A stretch of DNA of 14,595 nt, from assembly GCA_002348045.1 (NCBI GenBank), contig DDYO01000022.1, positions 1 to 14,595 on the forward strand, written 5' to 3'. This document shows positions 1-5,844 of the stretch, piece after piece. This stretch comes from Anaerolineales bacterium UBA2232 (lineage in GTDB: Bacteria > Chloroflexota > Anaerolineae > UBA2200). The position numbers and the translations under genes were made by a program. The notes under the pieces were generated by a model that saw only the letters and a list, made by a program, of their open reading frames with translations, had not been told where the DNA came from and made no database searches. Position 1 is the stretch's first letter. Every line of letters begins with the position of its first letter.

Positions 1-2
1 GC

Positions 3-524
3 GACCGGATCTACAGGGCATGGCTGGCGTTCAATGGGGGCCCCTCGCCGGTCATTGCTACCCCAGAGCCAACGGTTCCGCCAAGCCCGATGCCAGCGAC
101 CGCAACGGTAGAACCCTCGCCCACGATTGAGCCCACAGGGGCACCGCTGCTAACGGCCGTTCCGACTGAACCGCCAACCCCGCCTCCCACAGCTGCGGTG
201 CGCAGTTTCAAGCTGGTTTATCTACAGTGCATTCCTCATGGGTTCTCCCTGGGTTCGGTCAAGGGGCAAGTGTTCGCCAAGAACGGCCAGGTAATTCCTG
301 GGGCTAAGGTGCGGATACGGATCAACGATTATGACTGGCAATCGGACGCTAATCCCGCCACCACCAACTCGGCGGGATGGTATGAGTGGACTCTGGAAGT
401 GGAACAAGAGATCACGTTCGTCGAGCTGATCATTGACGGCAAGCCGGTGCCGTTTGCCCCGAAGGATTTCGACGTGGTATCCAAGGCAGGCTGTTTCCAG
501 CGTGTTGACTTTGTAGAGCAGTAG
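3..524 (+). CDS. C-terminal part of a secreted/surface protein: Pro/Thr-rich linker plus beta-sandwich domain (5' truncated)
   Basis: The reading frame is open from base 3 to the stop at 522-524, so the gene begins outside the window. The ATG at 90 lies inside the low-complexity linker and is unlikely to be the true start. The visible 173 residues begin with a short ordered segment (DRIYRAWLAFNGG), followed by roughly 45 residues of Thr/Pro/Glu/Ala-rich linker of the kind that separates domains in exported proteins. A final domain of about 100 residues has the pattern VKGQVFAKNGQVIPGAKVRI, then an NSAGWYEW turn, resembling carboxypeptidase-regulatory-like or Cna-B-type beta-sandwich domains. 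These are usually adhesive or structural, not catalytic. What the N-terminal part does (for example amidase, peptidase or glycosidase) cannot be read here. A short GC hairpin (524-539) overlaps the stop but has no U-tract. Coding is certain; the domain name is a family-level guess. Confidence 0.8.
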   Translation, partial: DRIYRAWLAFNGGPSPVIATPEPTVPPSPMPATATVEPSPTIEPTGAPLLTAVPTEPPTPPPTAAVRSFKLVYLQCIPHGFSLGSVKGQVFAKNGQVIPGAKVRIRINDYDWQSDANPATTNSAGWYEWTLEVEQEITFVELIIDGKPVPFAPKDFDVVSKAGCFQRVDFVEQ

Positions 525-567
525 CCCTGAATGAAGGGCCAGGTGTGATACTGGCTACGTTTTGGAA

Positions 568-576
568 GGAGGGAGG
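568..576 (+). promoter_or_regulatory. Ribosome binding site of the PDZ protein
   Basis: GGAGGGAGG is a near-perfect Shine-Dalgarno sequence ending 10 bases before the ATG at 587. It decides the start: the in-frame GTG at 545 lies upstream of this site and would place it inside the coding sequence. Confidence 0.75.
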
Positions 577-586
577 TATTTCGAAC

Positions 587-1090
587 ATGCAAACTAACAG
601 GCGGGTCTATGCCATTGCTGTTTTGACGGCGCTGCTGGGCCTACTGCTGGGCACCTGTGCGGGAGCTTTTGGCGGTGGCGTTCTTGGCTACTGGGCTGGT
701 CGCAAGACAGCGTGCAAGACCACACCGTCGTATCCGCTCACCCCGGACGTTCGGCCGGAGCCGATCGTGCCTGCCCCCGACGAGGCTGCTGAGGGAGCAG
801 GCGCTCGTGTGACTCGGGTGGTGGAGGGCAGCCCAGCTGCCAGCGCAGGCCTGCGGGCAGGCGACTTGATCACCGTGGTGGGTGGCAGTGCGATCAATCA
901 GGCTGGGATGCTGGAGCAGGTGATTCGCCGTCTCAGGCCGGGGGATCGCACCGAGATAGTCTTCTGGAGGCAGGGGCAGAGGCGTGCAACCAGCGTTCGA
1001 CTGGGGACCAATCCTGACGATCCCAATGTGGCCTACCTGGGGGTCTATTACGCCTTTAACCCGGCGCCAGGCGCCCTGCCCTCTGATTGA
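587..1090 (+). CDS. Small membrane-anchored PDZ-domain protein
   Basis: The 167-residue product starts with a basic stretch (MQTNRR) and one hydrophobic segment at about residues 8-36. This is followed by a Pro-rich spacer (about 45-70) and a PDZ domain (about 72-142) with the typical pattern VVEGSPAASAGLRAGDLI and a later GDRTEIVFWRQGQ strand pair, as in the substrate-sensing PDZ domains of HtrA/DegP and S2P-type proteases. No protease domain is attached, so by inference it is a stand-alone exported PDZ module that may bind protein C-termini at the outer face of the membrane. C24 follows LGT and does not fit a standard lipobox, so a signal anchor is preferred over a lipoprotein. The start is set by the strong Shine-Dalgarno at 568-576. 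It lies 62 bases after the upstream surface-protein gene and may be co-transcribed with it. The true partner is unknown. Confidence 0.85.
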   Translation: MQTNRRVYAIAVLTALLGLLLGTCAGAFGGGVLGYWAGRKTACKTTPSYPLTPDVRPEPIVPAPDEAAEGAGARVTRVVEGSPAASAGLRAGDLITVVGGSAINQAGMLEQVIRRLRPGDRTEIVFWRQGQRRATSVRLGTNPDDPNVAYLGVYYAFNPAPGALPSD

Positions 1091-1254
1091 TGTCTCGGAC
1101 CCAAATCGAGCCGAGCTGTTGGCTAGCGAGGATCCGCAGTAGATTGATCCAGGGCTGTAAGCGGAGCCAATACCGACGATCTTTCGGTTTCTGAATCCCC
1201 CGACAAAGAGTCATTGCGTGCACTTGCGCTCGAGCTGAACGGGCACCGCTTGCC

Positions 1255-2514
1255 TCACCGTGAACCTACGCGAAGGGCGTCGGCAAGGTCCACCTTGACG
1301 GGATATGGGGTGCTGTCAGCACCATCGCAGTAACAGCTCCATACGGTGAGGCGGGCAGGATACAGCAGTATCCGGGCAGGAGGACAGTCCGGTGGGCTGT
1401 AGCTCTGCAGCAGCGCTAACCCACGCACAATGTCCATCAGGCCGTAGTTAGAGGCCAGGAAATCGGACCATTGGTCATACTGGGCGTGGCTTTCCCTCAG
1501 GTGATCCCGTAGCAGCGAGGGCGGCTGCAATCGAGCTAGCTCCTCATCCACAAAGTGGCTGGCGCGGACCAAGGAACTCTCACTGGCCATGGGCGTGACC
1601 ACGGCATGCTGGTGGGCTGTCACTTCGATCGCCCTGGCCTCAGGCACTTTGCCGTCCCCAAGAAGGATGTTCGCTCCTCCTGAGCGCATGGCGGACAGCA
1701 CGGACATGACGGCGCTGCGCAGGTTGCCCGAGTCCTCCAGGGCGCGTCGGAGCACCCAAGACAATGGGTTGGCGGTCAAATCCTCATCCGCGCAGGGGAC
1801 TGCCCACCCGGCGATGGCGACCTGCTCGTCGTTGATTCCTGTCCAGATCCCCACCCGGCCCGCCAGACTCAACCCGACAAAGGCATTGGCACCGGTGGGT
1901 CGTCGAATGGTCCACAGCACCTGCTGGCAGTTGCCCGACGGACACGCGTCCATAGTCAGCCCAACCAGCAGCTCGCGGTTTTGCGTTGTCGGTCCCCAGA
2001 CAGCCATGGCTGTGCCACTAGGATTCATCACAGCGCCGGGGGGGTCGCGGTTGAGCCAAGAGGACAGGGCGAATTGGTCGTTCCAGACCGCGCGAGAAGT
2101 CGACATCATCAGCTCGGGGATGGTGTTCAGGAGGAGGATATCTCGATAAGGGACCTCTGCTGCTGCGGCGATACCCTGCATTTCCCGTGCCATGTTCGGC
2201 GGGATACGCGGAGTAACCAAGCGGATGAAGACAGTAAGGTCCCAGTGGGTGACCCGCCCTGCAGTGATGGCGCCGTGTACTTCACGGGCGACTGCAGCGC
2301 GTATATCGTCTTTCAGGAGCGCACCCTGCTGGAGCCCCATTTCATACGGTGCGCCCTGCAGGTACAACAGACGGAGTGGCCCTTGCTCTTGGAGGTCTCC
2401 TGGCGCGAGGGGAGCAGATGAACTGGGCGGGTGCGCGGGCGCTCCTGCGGTCCAGGCAAGTACAATCAAGAGCGCGATGCGAACAAGCCAGCCGCGGACG
2501 GGTGGGGCCCGCAA
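1255..2514 (-). CDS. Secreted C45-family (acyltransferase/Ntn-hydrolase-like) protein with missing cysteine nucleophile
   Basis: This 419-residue protein has an N-terminal signal peptide (hydrophobic core about residues 11-23, likely cleavage near APA at 26-28). Its layout is that of peptidase family C45 / acyl-CoA:6-aminopenicillanate acyltransferase-like proteins: LYLQGAPYEMGLQQG (50-64), MQGIAAAAEVPYRDILLLN (112-130), the autoprocessing region SGTAMAVWG (166-174), and LRSAVMSVLSAMRSGGANIL further on. In active members the residue at position 167 is the Cys nucleophile (CSxFAAWG-type motif). Here it is Gly (codon GGC, 2014-2016), and the usual GRNLD after it reads VGLTMD. The enzyme may be inactive, or may use the nearby Ser166 or Thr168. 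The start is a TTG two bases after the der stop, so translation is probably coupled to der. No better start is visible, and the next Met lies beyond the signal peptide. Family assignment is fairly secure; the substrate is unknown. Confidence 0.75.
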   Translation of the reverse strand: MRAPPVRGWLVRIALLIVLAWTAGAPAHPPSSSAPLAPGDLQEQGPLRLLYLQGAPYEMGLQQGALLKDDIRAAVAREVHGAITAGRVTHWDLTVFIRLVTPRIPPNMAREMQGIAAAAEVPYRDILLLNTIPELMMSTSRAVWNDQFALSSWLNRDPPGAVMNPSGTAMAVWGPTTQNRELLVGLTMDACPSGNCQQVLWTIRRPTGANAFVGLSLAGRVGIWTGINDEQVAIAGWAVPCADEDLTANPLSWVLRRALEDSGNLRSAVMSVLSAMRSGGANILLGDGKVPEARAIEVTAHQHAVVTPMASESSLVRASHFVDEELARLQPPSLLRDHLRESHAQYDQWSDFLASNYGLMDIVRGLALLQSYSPPDCPPARILLYPARLTVWSCYCDGADSTPYPVKVDLADALRVGSR

Positions 2515-2516
2515 GT

Positions 2517-3845
2517 CTAGCGCTTTCGCTTTGGCTGGTGGCCGCGGAATCTCAGCAGGATGGGCGTTCCTTCAAAGCCCCAGTGTTCGCGGATGCGGTT
2601 CTCCAGGTACCGTTGATAGGAAAAGTGCACCAGTCGGCTGTCGTTCACGAAAAACACCAAGGTCGGCGGGTCAACGGCCGGCTGCGTTGCATAGTAGAAC
2701 GTCAGTTTCTTGCCGCCCTTGGATGGTGGGCTGTGTCGGGCGATGGATTCGCGCACGACGTCATTGAGCTCACCCGTGGGTACGCGCTGATGACGTTGCT
2801 GGTAGACCCTGACGGCAGCCTCCAGGACCTGGTCGATGCGCTGGCGGGTCAAGGCAGATACGAAGAGGATGGGAGCATAGGGGATAAACTTGAAGGCGCT
2901 CCGCACATTCTGGATGTAGGTGTCCATGGTGGAATTGTCCTTGGTCACCAAGTCCCACTTGTTGACGACGAGCACCACGCTCTTGTTTCCTTCCAGGATG
3001 TAGCTGGCCACGTGCGTATCCTGAGCAACCACCCCTTCTTTGCCATCGAGAACGAGCAGCACTACTTCGGATCGGTCAAGGGCCTTCAGGGCACGCAAGA
3101 CGCTGTACTGCTCCACTCCCGGGGCAACGCTTCCCCGTTTGCGAATGCCAGCCGTATCGATCAGGACGATGGTCTGTCCGTACCACTGCAGTGCCGTGTC
3201 GGTGGCGTCACGAGTGGTGCCGGCAATGGGCGATACGATGGCGCGTTCCTGGCGGAGCAGCGCATTCAAGAGACTGGACTTGCCCACGTTGGTTCGGCCC
3301 ACAATGGCCACCCTGATTTCATTAGCTTCAGTCTCATCAGGCGGCGCTTGGGGGAAGGCACCCGCCACGGCATCCAGCAGTTCTGCTACACCGGTGCCAT
3401 GAAGAGCCGATACCGGGTAGACATCGCCCAGGCCCAGGGAGTAATAGTCGACGGCCAGGAGATCTCTTTGGACTGTGTCTGCTTTGTTGGCCGCGAGGAT
3501 GATCGGCTTGTGGGTTCGGCGCAGGATGTCCGCTACATCGCGATCGGTGGCCGTTGGCCCGCTGGTAATGTCGGTCAAGAAAATGATCACGTCAGCATCG
3601 GCCATGGCCTGCCGGGCCTGATACAGGACCTGGTCTAGTAAATCGTCCCCGGCATTCAAGACGAGGCCCCCGGTATCCACAATGGAGAAATCTCGATCCT
3701 GCCACGATGCGCTGGAGTAGAGCCGGTCTCGCGTGGTGCCCGGAAGGTCCTCGACGATGGCGAGCCTCTGTCCAACTATGCGGTTAAAGAGCGCGGACTT
3801 GCCGACGTTTTGGCGTCCTACGATTGCCACGAGGGGCTTGTCCAT
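2517..3845 (-). CDS. der: Ribosome-assembly GTPase Der (EngA)
   Basis: Der is an essential double-GTPase that acts in the cytoplasm in maturation of the large ribosomal subunit. The 442-residue product has two tandem G domains and a KH-like C-terminal domain, the normal length for the family. G domain 1: GRQNVGKS (10-17, with Gln where Pro is common), GTT (36-38), DTGG (57-60), NKAD (120-123). G domain 2: GRTNVGKS (183-190), GTTRD (209-213), DTAG (230-233), NKWD (295-298). The basic KH domain runs from about 350 to the PKRKR end. I chose the ATG at 3843-3845, which gives the usual MxKPxVAIVG start. A TTG at 3879-3881 would add 12 residues with no Shine-Dalgarno. An AAGGA lies about 13 bases before the ATG. 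The gene is 63 bases downstream of the UbiA-like gene and 2 bases upstream of the C45 gene, consistent with one operon. Confidence 0.96.
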   Translation of the reverse strand: MDKPLVAIVGRQNVGKSALFNRIVGQRLAIVEDLPGTTRDRLYSSASWQDRDFSIVDTGGLVLNAGDDLLDQVLYQARQAMADADVIIFLTDITSGPTATDRDVADILRRTHKPIILAANKADTVQRDLLAVDYYSLGLGDVYPVSALHGTGVAELLDAVAGAFPQAPPDETEANEIRVAIVGRTNVGKSSLLNALLRQERAIVSPIAGTTRDATDTALQWYGQTIVLIDTAGIRKRGSVAPGVEQYSVLRALKALDRSEVVLLVLDGKEGVVAQDTHVASYILEGNKSVVLVVNKWDLVTKDNSTMDTYIQNVRSAFKFIPYAPILFVSALTRQRIDQVLEAAVRVYQQRHQRVPTGELNDVVRESIARHSPPSKGGKKLTFYYATQPAVDPPTLVFFVNDSRLVHFSYQRYLENRIREHWGFEGTPILLRFRGHQPKRKR

Positions 3846-3908
3846 GTTGTCTTGACTATCCTTACGGTAAGAGCGCTCCAAGCACTTGAGTGCGTTGGGG
3901 CCGGCTGA

Positions 3909-4787
3909 CTACTTGAACCAGTACAGGATGGCGATGGCGGATATGCCCCACAAGACGATGCAGACAAAGAACGGCCTGTCTTTGAACAAGAGTTCCTCTG
4001 GCTCCCCCCCCTGTCCCGTGACCACCACCAGATACATGTACCGGAACAGCGCATACAGAACGAGGGGTATGGTCAGCATCATGGCATGGTTCTGTGGCAG
4101 GTTGGGCGCGGAGAACGTGTAGAGGGAATAGGCCATCGCTGTACAAGCCGTGACCATGCGGATCATTTCGTCCAACAGCGCCAGGTTGTACTCCTGGAAG
4201 ATGGAGCGGTGTGCGTTGGCGTTCTCATTGAGCAGAACGAGCTCATGGCGGCGCTTGCTGATGGCAATGAACAGGGCACCCAATATCATGCACAGGTACA
4301 GCCAAGGTGAGAACCGCTGAGCGTGAACGACGACTACTCCCGCTACCACGCGCAGGACGAAACCGGCCGCCACGGTCAGCACATCGATGATGACAATGTT
4401 CTTTAGCACAAAGGAGTAGGCGACCATCACCACCAGGTAGGCCAGGGTCACCAGCGCTAGCAGATGTTCGATTCGGTAGGCGCTGTACAGGGCGATGACC
4501 GAAAGCACCACCGCCGCCGAGAGTGCCAGGGCGGGAGTAAGCTGCCCTGAGGCCAGCGGGCGGTAGCGCTTGGTAGGATGTTCACGATCTTTCTCCACGT
4601 CGGCCAGGTCATTCACCAGGTACACGGCGCTACTGATGGCGCAAAAGACCAGGAAGGCGCCCATTGCCGGCACAAGATAATGCCGGTTGAACAGCTTGGC
4701 ATCAAAGACCAGCGCGGTGAGCACAAAGACGTTCTTGGTCCACTGCTTTGGCCGCATGGTTTTGAGCAAGGCGATCACTGTATCCAA
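3909..4787 (-). CDS. UbiA-superfamily prenyltransferase, decaprenyl-phosphate phosphoribosyltransferase-like
   Basis: This is a polytopic membrane protein (about nine hydrophobic segments, 293 residues from the chosen start). The N-terminal segment contains MRPKQWTKN. The first Asp-rich motif NDLADVEKD (about 59-67) is followed by REHPTKRYRPLASG, and the second motif is YSFVLKNIVIID (about 124-135). This combination is characteristic of the phosphoribose-polyprenyl transferases (Rv3806c-type DPPR synthases), which attach 5-phosphoribose from PRPP to polyprenyl phosphate for decaprenylphosphoryl-arabinose-like donors. It fits them better than quinone or heme prenyltransferases. The start is TTG at 4785-4787 because GGAGG (4793-4797) sits five bases upstream. 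The more distal TTG at 4854-4856 would lie only a few bases after the predicted transcription start and inside a hairpin. A strong divergent promoter (4868-4896) drives it. DprE1/DprE2-type epimerase genes are not in the window, so the end product is unproven. Confidence 0.85.
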   Translation of the reverse strand: MDTVIALLKTMRPKQWTKNVFVLTALVFDAKLFNRHYLVPAMGAFLVFCAISSAVYLVNDLADVEKDREHPTKRYRPLASGQLTPALALSAAVVLSVIALYSAYRIEHLLALVTLAYLVVMVAYSFVLKNIVIIDVLTVAAGFVLRVVAGVVVVHAQRFSPWLYLCMILGALFIAISKRRHELVLLNENANAHRSIFQEYNLALLDEMIRMVTACTAMAYSLYTFSAPNLPQNHAMMLTIPLVLYALFRYMYLVVVTGQGGEPEELLFKDRPFFVCIVLWGISAIAILYWFK

Positions 4788-4792
4788 ACGAT

Positions 4793-4797
4793 CCTCC
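4793..4797 (-). promoter_or_regulatory. Ribosome binding site of the UbiA-like gene
   Basis: Read on the minus strand this is GGAGG, five bases before the TTG at 4785-4787. It supports the shorter 293-residue form and gives the mRNA a leader of roughly 70 bases. Confidence 0.6.
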
Positions 4798-4833
4798 GGA
4801 GTTGTCGATGGCGATTGATGGTCTAGCAAGTGA

Positions 4834-4860
4834 CCGATTGCCCCGAACGTGGGCAATCGG
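4834..4860 (-). repeat. Perfect 10-bp inverted repeat at the predicted 5' end of the UbiA-like transcript
   Basis: CCGATTGCCC (4834-4843) pairs perfectly with GGGCAATCGG (4851-4860) across a 7-base loop. It starts about 7 bases downstream of the minus-strand -10 box, so the leftward mRNA should begin with this stem-loop. No U-tract follows on either strand, so it is not a classical terminator. A 5'-terminal stem of this kind could protect the mRNA from 5'-end-dependent decay or be a protein-binding site. Confidence 0.7.
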
Positions 4861-4867
4861 CTCGTCT

Positions 4868-4896
4868 ATCATAACTGATTCGGCAGATGCAGTCAA
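4868..4896 (-). promoter_or_regulatory. Sigma70-type promoter of the UbiA-like gene/der operon
   Basis: On the minus strand the -35 box is TTGACT (4891-4896), the spacer is exactly 17 bases, and the -10 box is TATGAT (4868-4873). Each hexamer differs from consensus at one position. Initiation is expected near 4861-4860. The -35 box is separated by a single base from the -35 box of the divergent tlyA promoter. Confidence 0.75.
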
Positions 4897-4897
4897 C

Positions 4898-4926
4898 TTG
4901 ACTGGGCACCCACGGGTTCATATGCT
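4898..4926 (+). promoter_or_regulatory. Sigma70-type promoter of tlyA, giving a probably leaderless mRNA
   Basis: The -35 box is TTGACT (4898-4903), the spacer is 17 bases, and the -10 box is TATGCT (4921-4926). Only six bases separate the -10 box from the ATG at 4933, so initiation is predicted at or within a base or two of the start codon. There is no Shine-Dalgarno. Confidence 0.7.
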
Positions 4927-4932
4927 AGCCAC

Positions 4933-5733
4933 ATGAACAAGGAGCGATTGGACCGACTGCTGCAAGCCCACGGGTTGGTCGCCAGCAGGGAAGAGGCCCG
5001 CAGACTGATCATGGCGGGACAGGTGCTGGTAAATGGTCAGAGCGTCGATAAGCCTGGGACTCTGGTGCCTGTGTCATCCGAGGTTTCAGTAAAGGAACGA
5101 TCACCCTATGTCAGCCGCGGCGGAGTCAAGCTACAGGCCGCGCTCTTTTCGTTCAACGTCTCAGTGGTAGGTCTTATCGCCGCCGACATAGGCGCCTCGA
5201 CCGGGGGGTTTACCGATTGCCTATTGAAGCATGGTGCCGCCCGTGTCTATGCTATAGACGTAGGTTACGGACAGCTCGCGTGGAGCCTGCGGCAGGACCC
5301 GCGGGTCGTGGTGGTGGAACGCACCAATGTGCGCTACCTGGAGAGCCTCCCTGAGCCAGTGGACCTTGCCACAGTTGATGTGTCCTTCATCTCCCTCAAG
5401 CTGGTGCTTCCTGCTATCGTCGGACTGATGAAACCTGATGGCAGGGTCATCGCCTTGATCAAACCCCAGTTCGAGGCCGGCCGCGAACTGGTGGGTAGGA
5501 AGGGTGTGGTGCGCTCGCGAGATGTCCACCGAGTGGTCCTTCAGGATCTCCTTACGTGGATGACGCAGCGATCGCTACGCCTGCAGGGGCTGATGCCTTC
5601 TCCCCTGCGGGGGCCTGCCGGCAACGTGGAGTTTCTATGTTACCTGAGCCAGGGCAGCAGCGCGCTGAGCCAGCCCCTGGCTCAGGTCATCGAAACCTGC
5701 CTTGCCCAGCTTGGCGGAGGGGATCCACCCTGA
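4933..5733 (+). CDS. tlyA: TlyA-family rRNA (cytidine-2'-O)-methyltransferase
   Basis: The 266-residue protein matches the TlyA/hemolysin-A family, which 2'-O-methylates cytidines in 16S and/or 23S rRNA using SAM. An S4 RNA-binding domain occupies about residues 3-60 ([19 protein letters not shown]), followed by [11 protein letters not shown] (57-67), the SAM motif [14 protein letters not shown] (85-98), VDVSFIS (148-154), LIKPQFE (175-181) and GNVEF near the end. The K-D-K-E tetrad typical of RNA 2'-O-methyltransferases can be traced as K66, D149, K177 and the Glu of GNVEF. Despite the historical hemolysin name, rRNA modification is the established role of the family. The ATG at 4933 is supported by the divergent promoter immediately upstream; no Shine-Dalgarno is present. 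The 3' end of the coding region contains an unusual set of repeats (5642-5687). Confidence 0.94.
   Translation: MNKERLDRLLQAHGLVASREEARRLIMAGQVLVNGQSVDKPGTLVPVSSEVSVKERSPYVSRGGVKLQAALFSFNVSVVGLIAADIGASTGGFTDCLLKHGAARVYAIDVGYGQLAWSLRQDPRVVVVERTNVRYLESLPEPVDLATVDVSFISLKLVLPAIVGLMKPDGRVIALIKPQFEAGRELVGRKGVVRSRDVHRVVLQDLLTWMTQRSLRLQGLMPSPLRGPAGNVEFLCYLSQGSSALSQPLAQVIETCLAQLGGGDPP
5642..5687 (+). repeat. Perfect 13-bp inverted repeat with an internal competing hairpin in the 3' end of tlyA
   Basis: ACCTGAGCCAGGG (5642-5654) is perfectly complementary to CCCTGGCTCAGGT (5675-5687), with a 20-base loop. The core CTGAGCCAG is repeated directly at 5665-5673, and this second copy can instead pair with 5677-5685 across a 3-base loop. 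Two mutually exclusive stems are therefore possible. It lies in the coding sequence ([14 protein letters not shown]) about 110 bases before the next promoter. A smaller 7-bp stem, GCAGGGG/CCCCTGC, lies just upstream (5583-5608). Confidence 0.75.
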
Positions 5734-5740
5734 CCAGGGT
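5727..5740. repeat. 14-base palindrome over the tlyA stop codon
   Basis: ACCCTG-AC-CAGGGT is a perfect 6+2+6 palindrome that includes the tlyA TGA (5731-5733). No U-tract follows, so a terminator role is not supported. It could be a dyad binding site or chance. Confidence 0.4.
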
Positions 5741-5798
5741 AAGGTGTTCAAGCCTCACCGTCGGCACGACGGATGCTGACAAGCAGGATCAGTTGTGG

Positions 5799-5827
5799 TT
5801 GTCAGGCCGGTCCGGAATGTCTATAAT
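5799..5827 (+). promoter_or_regulatory. Strong sigma70-type promoter of the aminotransferase operon
   Basis: The -35 box is TTGTCA (5799-5804), the spacer is 17 bases, and the -10 box is TATAAT (5822-5827, full consensus). Initiation is expected near 5834, where the Shine-Dalgarno itself begins, so the leader would be only about 11 bases. A 7-bp inverted repeat, CTGACAA (5776-5782) / TTGTCAG (5799-5805), overlaps the -35 box and is a weak operator candidate. Confidence 0.7.
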
Positions 5828-5833
5828 ACGTCG

Positions 5834-5840
5834 AAGGAGG
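5834..5840 (+). promoter_or_regulatory. Ribosome binding site fixing the TTG start of the aminotransferase
   Basis: AAGGAGG lies four bases before the TTG at 5845. It supports this start, which also gives the normal MIPFGDLRLQY N-terminus of the family. Confidence 0.75.
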
Positions 5841-5844
5841 CGCA

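Noticed and set aside
524..539. Hairpin GCCCT/AGGGC after the first gene as a terminator
   Set aside because: The stem is only 5 bp and no U-tract follows.
505..552. TTGACT at 505-510 and an extended -10-like TGTGATACT at 544-552 before the PDZ gene
   Set aside because: The two boxes are 36 bases apart, and neither has a correctly spaced partner. Co-transcription or an unseen promoter is as likely.
1172..1188. ACCGA/TCGGT hairpin in the convergent gap 1091-1254 as a bidirectional terminator
   Set aside because: The stem is five base pairs with a 7-base loop and only a short T-rich tail, too weak to call.
2349..3638. Long plus-strand open frame of 429 codons opposite der
   Set aside because: It is antisense to the clearly coding der gene, has no family-like motifs and no ribosome binding site. 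It is a shadow of GC-rich codon use.
3843..3881. TTG at 3879-3881 as the der start
   Set aside because: There is no Shine-Dalgarno before it, and the added 12 residues are not typical of Der. The ATG at 3845 gives the family N-terminus.
4854..4856. TTG at 4854-4856 as the start of the prenyltransferase
   Set aside because: It lies within about five bases of the predicted transcription start and inside the 5' hairpin, whereas TTG 4787 has GGAGG at correct spacing.
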